The notes under the pieces were generated by a model. The model saw only the letters and a program-made list of their open reading frames with translations, did not search any database and was not told where the DNA came from. The position numbers were made by a program, and so were the translations under genes. This document shows, in pieces, positions 36,057 to 48,900 of a stretch of DNA of 64,000 nt (its first letter is position 1; each line of letters begins with the position of its first letter). Origin of the DNA: Varroa destructor (Eukaryota; Arthropoda; Arachnida; Mesostigmata; Varroidae); assembly GCF_002443255.2 (NCBI RefSeq), contig NW_019211456.1:12360229-12424228 (forward strand), in the 5' to 3' direction.

Positions 36057-38417
36057 TTAAAGATCCACATTTGATGAACATGTCGTGTAAGTCGATATCG
36101 TATTGCCTTGTTGTTTCCTAACGGTCCGACAATTTTGCGAGCGCTGCTGCGTATGGACCTGGCGCATATGGTCCATATTGCCGAAAAACGAATCGCCTCC
36201 ACCAAAGAATTCACTAAACATTCCATTTTCATGTTCGCCATCGTCATCACCGAACAGATCATCCAAGTTCAGGTTGCCGAATGAGAAGCTGAACAAAATA
36301 AAGGCGCATGACAATACAAAGCAGAGCGGAATTGTGGAAATTTTATGACACAGTATGGAAATTTGCAATACTATAGAAAAATAGTATACATAAGAACTGG
36401 GTCTTGGCCTAATATCTGATACGCACATATTCGGTTTGTTCGAGAAGATACTGCCAACTTTTATTTATTTACTATCCACAATTCTATTTCGCCTTGATTT
36501 TTTTTTACACTTTTTACAAGTTTCTTTACAACAAATACAAGGAGACGCTGTAACACCAACACATGTGTTTGCGTTCGAATTTTTATTATTTTAAACAGCG
36601 AGATCGGCTTATCGCTCAGTCATACAGGATAGCACGACTTGCTTTAATGGTAAATCGAAAATATTTACCTGAATCGTTTACCTTCTGTAGGATGTGCTCC
36701 ATCAAAATGTTGTTGGTGCGGATCTTTGCGTCCTTCATGGAACATCCTAGCCTCGTCAAACCGTTGGAAGAACTCATTGAAGTTGAAGTGCATACCGCTG
36801 GATCCATCCCTTCCCGGATTATCACTGGAGGAGTCGTCCACTGAACCAACCCTACCAAAATCAGATGCGAATATAATAATTTTCAATTATATTTAGTAAA
36901 GGGAATTATCCGTAAATATATGAAGGCATAAGCGGAGCAAATTAATTCAAGGAGTAGAATAGCTTAGAATAGAAAATAACGGTGGCCAATGAGCGAAACA
37001 AAAACACTTTACAAAAATGTTTACCTTTGGTAACAATAAATCTACTATCTCGTCTCTTCCTATCCTAACTGCAAGCTGCTTGATTTGAATCATTTTAAAA
37101 AATTCCTTTTCTAGCCGTACCTAAAATCTGTCACATACCGGTCGTATTTCGCTCGCTTCTCCTCGTTCGATAGTATCTCGTAGGCACGCGCAATCTTCTG
37201 AAACTTCTCTTCAGCGCCCTTGTCCTGCACATGAAAGCAAAATCTTATCGATGGCGTCACACGAACACCACATAGGATTTTCGTTCACTTGCCGAAGGTA
37301 AACAGATAAATTGTGACATCCTTTATCTACTTCTGTTGTTTTAAACCATATTTACATTGCTGCCATTCTCTCCGAATTTTTCATATATAATCAATATAGT
37401 ATCTTGGTGCATTGAATACATCAACTGTACTGCTAGATACGGGATATAAATTATACGGTATATCATCGGGCTTTACGGCAACATAGTAATACTACTTTGT
37501 CATAAAACAGTTGAGAGGTATAGTTCAACATGGGCAAAAGCCTATATTGAGCTCAGAATTAATAGAAATTCCTACTCGAATTCCTAGATCAAGGTGCAGG
37601 AGCTTTCGATCTGATAGACGTGAAAGGTGCAGGCTACACACGCATCAAGCACAGTGGTCAGGACGGGGTCCTATAATTGGAATTCCTAAAGTTCAATAAA
37701 TTGTCTGTCTTTCCTAGCGCGATCGCCTGGACGTTCGTCGCTCGCCACACAGCGAACAACGAAAAATGCTATGTTAGAGGAATCTCAATAAAGAGAGAAC
37801 TCTCACCGGAAATAAGACCACACGAATTTACGAGAGATAGACGTGTTTTAGTTTCTTATTTCTTGCTAGGAGGGTTCGACGTGACAAATTTACGTAGCTT
37901 ATGGCAGCTTACTAAATCGTTTGTACGCAATATAGGTGTTACGCACGAATATGTTCGTAATTGAAATAGATATAGATAGCTAACTAATTGTTTTATACTC
38001 TCGATCCATTATTTGTTTTAAATAAAAAGTCGAATAGCTTGGTTCTAATTGGGACAAACTGAATTGCCAGTTGAAACTATAAAAGACCAACAGTTATCTT
38101 TAGCTGGTTAAAACCATTTTCCAGAGGTTCCAGAAGTTATCGAATCGCTCTAGGTTACGCTAGGTTGAAGACGCCATTCCAATTCGCACAAACTGACTGC
38201 ATCGAATGTTGATTTCAGCGTGCTAGTAAAAGTAATTCTATGATCGTACTTTATTCTTGTCGGGATGGTACTTGATTGCAAGTTTGCGAAATGCTCGCTT
38301 GATATCTTTCTGGCTTGCGGTCCTCTTCACGCCAAGTATATCGTAGAGATCATCGCTTGCGGAAACGACTGCAATCAATGTGCTGACGCAAAACACCGCA
38401 ACAAGGTAGAGACGCAT
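36057..38417 (-). CDS. DNAJB9: DnaJ homolog subfamily B member 9 (ERdj4), ER-lumenal Hsp40 co-chaperone
   Basis: Four minus-strand exons, in transcript order: 38417-38250, 37224-37139, 36851-36669 and 36288-36057. All have GT/AG borders and matching phases; the total is 669 nt, 222 residues plus stop (human DNAJB9 has 223). Residues 1-20 form a signal peptide with a hydrophobic core. The J domain starts at about residue 24 with YDILGV and carries the HPD motif at 51-53, needed to stimulate Hsp70 ATPase. A Gly/Phe-containing middle follows. The C-terminus has the family-typical pair C199 (NCRTV) and C216 near the end of the chain. ERdj4 binds misfolded ER clients, delivers them to BiP and ERAD, and represses IRE1; in animals it is a classic unfolded-protein-response target. 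No KDEL-type signal is present, as in the vertebrate protein. Full length and motif order make the identification secure. Confidence 0.93.
36289..36668 (-). other. DNAJB9 intron 3
   Basis: Bounded by TTCAG|GTAAAT and TTTGTTCAG|CTT; the split codon AG|C gives Ser146. No other feature is seen. Confidence 0.85.
37225..38249 (-). other. DNAJB9 intron 1
   Basis: Bounded by AATAAA|GTACGA and GTGCAG|GAC, phase 0, just after the HPD-containing part of the J domain. Plus-strand open frames at 37511-37964 inside it are unrecognised and probably chance. Confidence 0.85.
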
Positions 38418-38432
38418 CTGAAAACAATGTCC

Positions 38433-38447
38433 TACGTCATTACGTCA
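38433..38447 (-). promoter_or_regulatory. Two tandem TGACGTA motifs (CRE/ATF/XBP1-like)
   Basis: TGACGTA occurs at 38447-38441 and again at 38439-38433 on the minus strand, 8 bp apart, 16-30 bp upstream of the DNAJB9 ATG. TGACGT is the core of CRE and UPRE sites bound by CREB/ATF6/XBP1-type bZIP factors. A TA tract at 38474-38495 lies about 30 bp upstream of the pair and could serve as a TATA element, which would put the sites near the transcription start. The functional role is inferred. Confidence 0.5.
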
Positions 38448-38473
38448 TCACGACGAGGTGAGCCGTTAAACAC

Positions 38474-38495
38474 AATATATATATATATATATATA
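38474..38495. repeat. (AT)n tract upstream of DNAJB9
   Basis: About 11 AT units, 57-78 bp upstream of the DNAJB9 start codon; a microsatellite that may double as a TATA-like element. Confidence 0.8.
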
Positions 38496-39184
38496 CAAAA
38501 CGTTTCATTCAGTCCTTGATGCTTTATATGTGTGTAAATAAGATAGCTCGGAGCAGACTTTCAAATCCCTGAATTGATTTATGGCTGTAGACATCAGTTT
38601 TAGCCTGCTGAGAATAGTATTAAGGAATGAATTCGTGACTACTTAAATATACGAATCAAGTGCTCCGAACAATCTAATCAAGAAGCACTCTCACGACTCA
38701 TGATAATTACAGCTGTCTTTACCACTGGTTAAAGAGTGTCAACAAGTCAGATACAAACGTTCTTATGATGACTCTTAAACTGAACACGACGTTCTAATAT
38801 ATAGGTTATAGTAAATTGTGACCGATTAAGGCCATGTCACAGAAAGAAGTAACAGCCGCAGTATTTACACTTTCATCTTGATTACGGATTTAGTATAACT
38901 AATTTACGAAGTAATTAGTTCCTGGAACTGGATAGATCTAATATAAATAGGCAGTGTATCACATACAAGTCTTGCATAAAAGAGGTACAAGAAATATCTA
39001 ACGTATATAAAAAAAAAAAAACTCCCCGACTTACATCATAGCAATGGCTATATTCATTATTAGTTATATTAGAGTCATAAGAAATTTTTGATATCAGCAT
39101 GTAAATTAAAACCGTGAAACAATTACTTCAAATGGATGATACCCATCCAGTCATTTGAATTTGTGAATGAGGCTGAACTCTATA

Positions 39185-39206
39185 CTCTCTCTCTCTCTCT
39201 CTCTTT

Positions 39207-39244
<38 letters not shown>
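39185..39244. repeat. Compound (CT)n(AT)n microsatellite
   Basis: (CT)10 at 39185-39204, a short TTCTTT bridge, then (AT)17 at about 39211-39244. Confidence 0.95.
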
Positions 39245-39250
<6 letters not shown>

Positions 39251-40916
39251 TCTAGTTTATAAAATGAAAAGCCATTGATGGACTGCCAGAGCAATTTTTT
39301 TTCTATTTTGAAACCGATGATGCAGAAAGTCTTGCAGATTTATATGAAACTAATTACTAACTAAGTTACTGTAAAAATGCCGAAAAAGCCGTAAAACGCT
39401 TCAGAATACATGCTTTCGTCTACCGTTCTTTGAGTGCATCGACAGTCTATCGTATCTTTGAACAGTTGTTAGTTACAACGCAAGTTTTGATTGAAGTTTT
39501 TTTTTTACACTTTTAACTAAAGCACACTCTATCATGAACTCAACATTGACTTTCAAATGACTATTATATATAGACGATCGAGATTCTTTTTTTCAGAAAG
39601 GATTTGAAAATTCCGTTAGTGATTTATCCACCATCCTGTTCGAATACGCATATAGTGACGACTTTATTTTAAAGCGAGGTTATATAGGCAGCCGTAGCTA
39701 TATAGTGTTTTTTTTTAATAGAGCATAACAGAGTGAAACAACTGAAGCAGTGGCTAAGTTTGATAACCGTCTTTAGACTAGGTGTTAGATGAATATCACC
39801 TTCATGAGTTGTTGTCCGCAATGACCTGGCGTTCAAACTATTTGTAAGTTAAATTTGAGTAACTTACGTATATTAATTTACGCTTATTTCCAAAGGTTTC
39901 TACATCTTAGTAACAGGTCTACTTACGTTCACTTCCTTGGGTTTTCTCAGGGACAGAAAACTGAATGACGCTGCCATTTATTGCTATCGCATTTTTATTA
40001 ATAACCATAGCAAAAAAAAAGAGTGTGAACAGATGTTGACCATGTTTATATGCGCGAACGAACAGATCTGTTAAAAAATTCTAGAAGAAGTAGCGTTGCC
40101 CACTCAGAACATAACTGGAACACTGTTTCGGTCTCACCTTTGCAACAATATAGTGCAACCCACACCCTGGCTATCACACTAATGATCTATACACTTGCGC
40201 ACATTACTTCGCTATAGAAATTACGAATATCTCAGGTATAGATGGACGCCTAACCACACGTCATGGTTACATTCTTACATTCAAAAACAATGTTTTATTC
40301 GACAGAATGCTCTAAAAGACATTGGACAAAGGTTAGTCATATAACATCTATAATTAACGTTCTAATTCCCTAGCACGCCTACAGAGATAAATACTAATAA
40401 TATTGAGTTCATAAAATGATACGTCAATGATTGTACTTTTTGTTTTGATTCATTATCAGGAAATCTTCAAAAAATCCGTACTTTCCAGTAGATTCCGCGG
40501 ATTAACAGCGTTCCCCTTTCCTTGCTGTCAACTGGCCCTCGAACAAACAACATCAACCGCCACCAGCGACAGGCGCGACGGCTTCTTATTTGTAATGTCT
40601 TGCAGTGCGCGAATGTAGCTTGATGGTAAGCGCCGTTCTACGTGTCTTATACACGTGATTTTCGTAGTCTTCTGTTTGGCAACTGTCGTCCACAAGCTGC
40701 AAGCAGTGTGACAGGCGGACATGTGAACGGAATCAAAAACGGGTACGGATGCCTTAACGCGCCGACCGTGGCTAGAACAGCTGTCTTAGTGCACCACAAT
40801 TACTACTGCTAGCAGCTCTTTTGATGTCGATTCCGTGGACTACTGTGGCGGCGCCAGTTCCGTTGTGACTAGCCCCGCGCTCGGCGCTGCCTCCTCGCAC
40901 CGGTACCCTCTCTCCC

Positions 40917-40949
40917 GGGGGGGGGGAGGTTCGCGACTCGGAGAGTCGC
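40917..40949. repeat. G-run and adjacent 7-bp-stem hairpin
   Basis: Ten consecutive Gs at 40917-40926 follow TCTCCC. GCGACTC (40933-40939) and GAGTCGC (40943-40949) then form a perfect stem around GGA. This is unusual in the AT-rich surroundings and may be part of a GC-rich promoter. Confidence 0.75.
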
Positions 40950-41853
40950 CTGCGACTAGCGCAGAGCACTAGAACGCTTCAGTTAATGACTCCAGAGTGT
41001 GCACGTCTCTTCCCGCAACGTGACAACGTTCAAGAAATTGTCGATCATTGAGGTCCAAGCTGGTTCTATTCTACGTAGGTTAGTCGAGAATCATGTTATG
41101 CTGGTTTTGATAGAGTAATATCGTATTTCATGGGCTATACTTGGCGGTTCGTAGCACAGTAAAACTGCTGTCAGAAAACTCGCAGAAGGTAAACTGGATC
41201 ATCATGGACCCACCGGCAGTTTTAGTAAAAAGCCAGACGATAAAGAAGGTAATCCGGTCAAGCTGAATCGAAAAGTGTAAGACGGTAGTCAAGAGCAACC
41301 GACTTCTGCAACGAAGAGTGTTAAGGAATTATGTGCCAATGTATAATGTGGTGCTGCAAACTTAGTTGGTAGCCTTAGTGGGTGACAGTGTTTTATGTTT
41401 CGGTGATGTTGGATAATGGTAAGGCTAATGTGCTTTCGAGGATGTAAGTCGACGGATGCTGATTCTAGCGAAGGATATGTTGTAATGTCTTGACCTAATC
41501 GAAAGGATGTACATATGATGTCGATAAAGAAAAGTGAAGGACGCATGCGTTTAGGATAATCAATCTCACCTTCCCGGACGCGTTGAGCCGTCTAGTCAGT
41601 ATTTAATGAAGGATTCAATACGGAAGTATCGGACGCGCCGAAGTGGTGGGTGACTACTTCTATGACACTCGTAACGTGTGGCTGCCGCTGGCGCGCGATT
41701 CGATATCGCCGATCGACGTCCACCAGAGAAGTGGGGTAACCGGTAGAAACTAGGCAGAGCGGTTGTTTCGATTGGGCCTGTGGCGGTAACAGTGATAACT
41801 AAAATCAGACACCGTTAGAAGCGGGAAACACAGTAGAAAACAAAATCGACGAA

Positions 41854-42897
41854 ATGCGACTTAAAGCTCGTTGTCTGGCCTGTTCAGCTCCGCAGCTGTG
41901 GCGCGCTTTGGTTGTCATTCTCGTGTTGGTAATCTCCGTTCTGCAAGTGGTCCATATCACGCTGCTTAGCCGACTTGAAGCGCGAAGATCACGGGATGAC
42001 CGCCGGACCGCCCGAAGTCCTCTGACGGTACGTAATCTTTGATTGGAACAAATATTGTTGGTGATATTTTGATTGTTAATTAATAATTGCTGTGCATACT
42101 TTTGGCATAGAATGACTTAACTTGTAGTAGGACTATTATATAAATCCACATCTGTTAATTTAATTTATATTTTTGAAAGTAGTCCACAATTTATTTGACA
42201 GTTTAGAAAGTGGCCCATATAATATCTCAACACTTAAGAACTAGATATACGGAAAAAAAATATTCTTAACCTTAGATAATTAGAGCACTCCTAATGGCGT
42301 ACGTTCACTCTGTGATGCGAATATTTGGACAGCTGTAGCATGCTACGCTACTGTTTTTTTACTAATTTTGGTAAGGAACATAATCATCTACGACAACCTA
42401 GCAATTTTAATAAGTCGTTAGTTTAGAAGTGCTTAATTGACTCCTTTCAGCATAGTAGATATCAAGTAATGGAAGTTTGATGCCAGCGATGATTTCTAAA
42501 GGACATATTGTGGTTATCTATTGACGTTGTGAAAAAAGTCAATAAATTGCGCATTTGTATAAAGTTCCTCCCCCTGTGAATTTTTGTTTAACCTTTATTA
42601 TGCATGCAGATGAGCACTTCCGATAAGAGCAAATTATTTATTCATTTTTTATAACGAAACAAGAGGTTCCCTGAACTGTCCTGTTTCCCTTGGATGGAGA
42701 CAGGCTAAAACAATATAAACTGGCGTCAACATCATGGACGTCCTTTCATTGTAAAGCGATATCTGTTCAACGCGAATTTCATATCAAGCTTGCGCATCTT
42801 ACCAGGCTCCTGGCTTATACCTTTTATCTAGCTTCGATGTTCATGGACTGTCAGTTGTGCAAGTAGGTCGATAATTATTGACGTTGACGTACTACAA

Positions 42898-42934
<37 letters not shown>

Positions 42935-45900
42935 GCTGTATGCCAGTTGCTCTGCTCAGAATAAAGTTAGCTATCTGTTTGCTCTTGTTTTGACTTGTCT
43001 GAGCTACTTGTGCTGCTTTATTGGGGAATCTGGGCTCGCCTACAGGTTTTTGCAGTTTTATATGATATACTAGCCATATAACTTTTGTAATTTACTCAAT
43101 CCAATTATAGACCGCTTGTTTTTGCTCAATATCCTTTGGTTATTAAGGAAAACTAATTCTAAAGAAGTAAACAGGTGCCATCCGGTTCGATAAATATTAG
43201 CCAAGTGGCGATCTCTTCATTGAAGCTTGCTTAAACCTTAGTTATTGTTAAACGGCTCCTTCATATGAAATATTGTGCATTAACTATCTTGACAAAGAAA
43301 TATGTTGGATTGAAACGGACCATTCAGGATACTGGGGAATATTGATGGTGGCGTGCGGTACAGATGAATTTCCTTCAATCTCAGGTAGAGTTAGAGACAT
43401 TTGGGAGCTTAAATTTAATCTTGAGCTTGACTATTATTATTATTATAATTATCAATCTATCATATTGCTACTTATGAGGTAGGTTTTAGGTGAAAAATGT
43501 GTTAATAAGACGCCCAACTTTTTTCGTGTATGACTTGTGTGATTTGTAGATATTTTAAAGTCAATGTCTCTTCACCGTGTTTTATTTTTAAAAACTCAAA
43601 ATGCGATCCTAAGGGATATCATGTTTTGCGTTCGAACGAAATAAAGTGCTCATTAGTCAAGCTAAAGGCTTTTGTAGGCTAATCAATGCCGAGTTACAAG
43701 TGGTGATATCGGTTTTGCAAGGGGCGAGAGAGCCTTGAAAAAACTTTTATCGGGAAGGCCCTGTCACAGTGGATTCGAACGAAAACGTGGAAGATGCAAA
43801 GCAGCTATTGTAGGAGGTTCCCAAATTGTCCTTAGGAAATTAAGGAAAAGGTAGATGTTTTATTTGAGTCATTTCGGATAACTTTCACAAAGCGGGAAAT
43901 TTCATGGCAAAGACTTAATGAATTTTGGATTACTTGAATTTTGAGTAAATCCAAACGGGTTAACCACAGTCTCAGAAGAATTTGACCGTTCTTAAAGAGA
44001 AGCCAAATACGCTGTAACGCATCGCCACAGGTGCCGAGACGTGGCTGTACAAATACGGCATGAGGACAAAGGCGCAATCGTCTGAGTGTCATTTTGAAGG
44101 CTGCAGGGTCCAACCAAAAAAGCAAGTTCTTTTTCATCGGTCTTTTCCGCTATATCGGAGATTCATGTATTATAAATTCGTACTGAGTAATTCTACTCGC
44201 ATTAAAGAAAAAATTTGCGTAATGCTACCGCTTAAATTAGGTCTGGATATTGATGGGCTAAGTTGCGCGTCTTCAGTGCAATGGTGTGCCTGCGGTCGGT
44301 GTTGCCTCAATCGCGGTATGCACTAGGCCTAGCCTTGCCTTCGTGTTTTCCGGGCTTTTTTCCCAAAGTTTAAAAAACACCTCAACGGTGAAGGTTTAAA
44401 GATAGTTGAGAAAAGCCAAGAACAAAACAGAAATTCGCTAGGAACTTCAAAAGTTGTTTAAACGACTGGAAGAACTGCGCCACAAGTGTATTGAATTCAT
44501 ACGAAGATTGTAGCTAGGAATTGGACCGCAATGGCATTTCCTGTTAGTATAAAGTCAAATTCTTGTTCTTAATTCTTTCATTAACCCAGTGGTTTAGACA
44601 GTAGAAAGATGTACAAGGTGCATCATTATATCCAATAAAACATTTCACATTGGCGGCAGTCCTCCGGCCGCTTCGCTTAACTGCTCTCCTGTTCTTCTGT
44701 AAATTGAATCGGCTTGAAAAAACAGATAATGAATTCAGGTGAAACAAACGGTAGTAACAGTGTAATCTGCCGTAATGTGGTAATTCTAAGCATCAACTAG
44801 CATTAGCAAGAGTAGGAACCGCTTATAAGGTAGCTTCTCATTAATTACCAGGCTTTTTATATTAAGCAAGTCAATTGGATCAGAAACCGGATACCACAGT
44901 CAACTTTCGTTACTCAGTAAAATGAAACGTTGCGGTCAAGTTTACCATGCTGCATTTTGTTTTGTTGTCAAATTTAGCATATTTTTATTCGACAGTTTTT
45001 TTTAACACTGATTGTTGTACAAATATATCTTTCTTAAGCAATACGAAGTACCGCTAATCAAGCCCTTTAACGTCTGCAGCCCTGGCCTTTATTATTCTAG
45101 TGTCTATGAATAATCCAGAGCTGTTAGAACAGATTCGAATCTGAGTTGAGTGTCAAAATTTATTTAGTAGTTTCGTATTTAGTGTTTAGTATTGTAGTTC
45201 CTCATGCGAAGCAGTGCTAAAGGGAACAGCAGAATGGCAGATTTTTGATCAAAGTTGTCAGAAAACAAGCGTTTTCTATTTGAAAGGCTTGGGTGCCTTT
45301 TTCAAGCAAAAAGATGTGCGAAACTACGACGGGCGAATAACTACTCTCAATGAAGCAGAAATAAGATTGAGCTTAGTCAAATATGGACCTAAGATAAGAC
45401 AGTACGCGGTATACTATATACGCATCCGTTTTATGACCGAGGGTAGCAGTATGGTACTCACTATCTGTAGCACCACCGAAAATATTTAATTTACATGTAG
45501 CAAGATCCATGTACCTTTAGGTTCTGAGTGTATGGAAGTATAAAATTTTTAGCGTGAAGTTACCATATTTGTATAGTGCCTGCTTAATACAACCCAGCAA
45601 GCTCTAGATAGTGTAACGTTCTCGTTGGGACGTTACAGTACCTAGATGACGCGGTCGAATTCTCTTCATCGCCGTGACAAAAGATGAAATTGCTGTAGTT
45701 CGCTGCCAGCAGGTTCAGGCTTCTCAGCAACATGCTCAGTTGACAAGGGATGTAGAGAGAGCCCTTAGCAAAGTGAAGAACATTGATAATGTTAGAGTAA
45801 CTTCACTCAGAGGGATACAGAGAGGAATCCCTTTGTATATGTATATATAGTAGAAAGCGTAAGATAAGTTAAATAATTACTGTCCGAGCGTCCTAATTTG

Positions 45901-48900
45901 ATGATGAAGTTAACTATTCACAAAATCTTTATAAAACTTCAAGATTAAGGTGGTCGTTTGCGTGACGCAACGACTAGTTCAGTTAAAATGTAATATCAAC
46001 GATTCACACAATGTTGAGGTCTGGTACTTGAACGCGGATAGGCAATACAAATACAAATAGGAACATATACAATACTAAGAAACAAGAAGTGTTGGAACCC
46101 TTCAGACTGAAAATATAGGACTTATTATTTTCAAAGTTTTTGGTAGGCACAAGCTTCGCTGGGCATTAACAGAACCATCTCATGCGGTGGTTTTGGACAT
46201 GAAACTCAAAAGACTCTCACTTAGAAGTGGAAAGGACAACTAAATATCTATTTTGTATTCGATCTAACGATTCGTCTAGCAACAAGATAACGATATAAAC
46301 ATCAAGAACAATTTAAATCTAGTCTCGTGGAACATGCGATACTGGCAAAGCAAGCAACCGACCTAGTCGATTTGAGAATTTCTACTCAAAGAAAAAATAT
46401 ATTTGTTCGTTTTTTTTAATTTATAATTTTTTTTAGTTAGTTTCTTTGTTAGTACAGTCTCCGATTTTGCTCGTCGTTTGAATCGCGGGATCGCTCTTAA
46501 ACTGCGAAAGGAATCCCTTCGTCGTGTTGGTTCGCAAGCACGATCGGAACGATCCAAAAAGGGGATACTGTTTTGATTTGTCTGATACGAAATGCTGTTC
46601 TATTAGTTAGCAAAAAAAATATAATTGACACTGGCGCCTTCAATTCATAGATAGTGCAGTATGCTAATATGCATAAAGCAATGATCTACTGCATGTCCAT
46701 ATGTATGTGTATATATATATAGAATTAGATGGATACGTACGTTACACCGTTATGACAAGCGTCCGTAATGCTGTGCTACTCATGTAGTTCAAAAAATAAC
46801 TTTCTTGGCCTTCACAGTGATAACCTTGGTGACCTTTTGTGTGTGGCGGAGTGCTTGGTCTGGCAGAACCAAATGTCTGAGCTGCGTGATAACATTGGGC
46901 TCCGATTCACTCGTCAGTCAGAGCAATAGACACAGCAATAAAGGAGTACGGATAAAACATCATATATATATATATATATACATCCATGCTAAATACTGTG
47001 ATAACGAGATTACAATGTTGTTCCCGAAAGCGGTTTTGAGTAATTCCTGCGGGAATTCCACCAACTGACCCATCTGAAGAGTTTTAGTTGTAATCACCTC
47101 TAGCCTAGTGGTTCGTAAGTCGTATGACAATACAGCATCTGTACATCTGTCCAGCAATATCGAGTTCAAGGGAAGTATACCATATTATCTTCGCTCAATC
47201 AATATGGAGATTTCAATGAAAAGCCCTGACAAAGCTCACGAAATACGGATGAAGCGTGTAGCTGACGGAAGGAGTTGTAAACAAAACTGGTACAAGAACT
47301 AGTAGGAAAGAGGTACGGGAGTCACAGCTTTGTTGATATCCGGGGTATTAGTCAGGCAGACAGAGTTGTAAAGGAGAGCTTATGATGATAACAGCATACG
47401 AAAATTAGGTGTTACAGCCGGTAGCAGCAGTACTCTGACGAGTGCTTGGCTGAGCTAGTACACGAAAATACTAACTGTGGGCAATATTTTTGTTCGTTGA
47501 ACAGGTATATTTCCTTATTATAAGGAGTTGGTCGATAAAACTGTGTGTTGTGTACGAGACCAGACCGAGCTGGGCTATTAGATCTGCAACAACAGTTGCT
47601 TTGCTTGATTTCGGCAAAAGCATATAACAGTTTCTTTGGTACAAGTGAGCTAATCTGAATTTCAACTAACAAAACATGCATACATATCTCAATGTAAGAA
47701 CTCAACATTGTTTCGTGTTTGTGTTGGGCTAAAAACTGAATATCGGTGCTGGAAAACGAAAGCATTCATAGTAATAGTGCTTACGAGCATTTGACCGATA
47801 TATATAACTGGATATTTAACAACTGATTATGAAAAGTACGTGATCACGTACAGCAAACTTTTAATGCAATTTAGGTTAGTAACTCGATGCATTGTGTTTG
47901 CGACTTTGAGCCCTCCGAATTTTAGAGCGCTTTTAAAGAATCTTTACAGGAAAATCGAAAGCTTCCCCCAAAAAGCGTCGCTGGAAATTTCTGCGTCAGT
48001 GCATAAAAGGGTATACTTGAAGCCAATCGATGATATTTGAAACTAGCGCTTCCTATTCGCATGCATCCACTGATAAGGCCTAGTGCTTCGCTAAATGCTG
48101 GCCGTGCTCCAAAATTGTTCGTCCTTATTCTATGAGGACGGAAAATTATTACAAAGTTATTCTATAACTTTGTAAAGTAAACAAACATAAGGTCGTCGTG
48201 CAATGTACCCGTTTGCAACGGAAAAATTGTCAGGTCTAGCTGGATATGAATGAGTATTTTATCAACGTCAGCCTTATAAAACCAATAAGTTGTTCAGTTT
48301 GTTTATGTAGTCAGTCATAAGTAAGTGCACGACAGTTCGATATATGCGTATGAGCTAGCATGTATTTGAGCTGCATAATATACTAATTTCGAATTTTGAA
48401 CAAACCTAGCTACACAAAAAGTGTATGTACCAGCGACTGTGGCTGTTGTAAATAACAGATACAAACAAAATTGGATTAGCAGTTTAAAAGACTCTATTTG
48501 CAGGAGTAACCTGTTAATACGTGGATCGTGCAATCTTTGCCTTTCAGAGCTATTGGCATTCGGAAAAACAACACACATTTTCGGACGAATCGGTTTTGAG
48601 TAACATACCGTTACTACATACAGCTTTGCTTGTTTACCTTTATTTGTCTGTGTCTGAAAAAAGGAAAGAAGACTCCGTACCCTGTGTGTTCTGTCAACAA
48701 AGATTGAAACCTAGTTATACTGTAAGAATTTCGCGAACAGTTAGGTTATAGCCCTGCCAGCACTGGCCAAAGGTATAAGGAAAGCCTTTAATTCAATGTA
48801 ATGATCGTTATAATCAATATAAGTCAGGCTGAACGTGGTTCCGCATATGATGACGCTGACTGTGGTGCATTATGCTTGTCCCTTGTGCTTCACCTTTTTT

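Larger units (their letters stand above)
38496..41853. other. Intergenic region between divergent DNAJB9 and B4GAT1-like genes
   Basis: No gene is recognised. It holds a (CT)n(AT)n compound microsatellite at 39185-39244 and T-rich and A-rich runs. A GC-richer block at about 40480-41000 contains a 10-G run and a 7-bp-stem hairpin, and GC is again raised at about 41570-41850. The second block probably contains the promoter and 5' UTR of the plus-strand glycosyltransferase gene. Confidence 0.5.

Noticed and set aside
37511..37964. Plus-strand frames inside DNAJB9 intron 1
   Set aside because: They are unrecognised and antisense to a well-supported gene, with no splice partners.
43273..45489. 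Plus-strand frames in intron 1 of the glycosyltransferase gene
   Set aside because: No domains are visible. Exons 1 and 2 already join in phase without an intervening exon.
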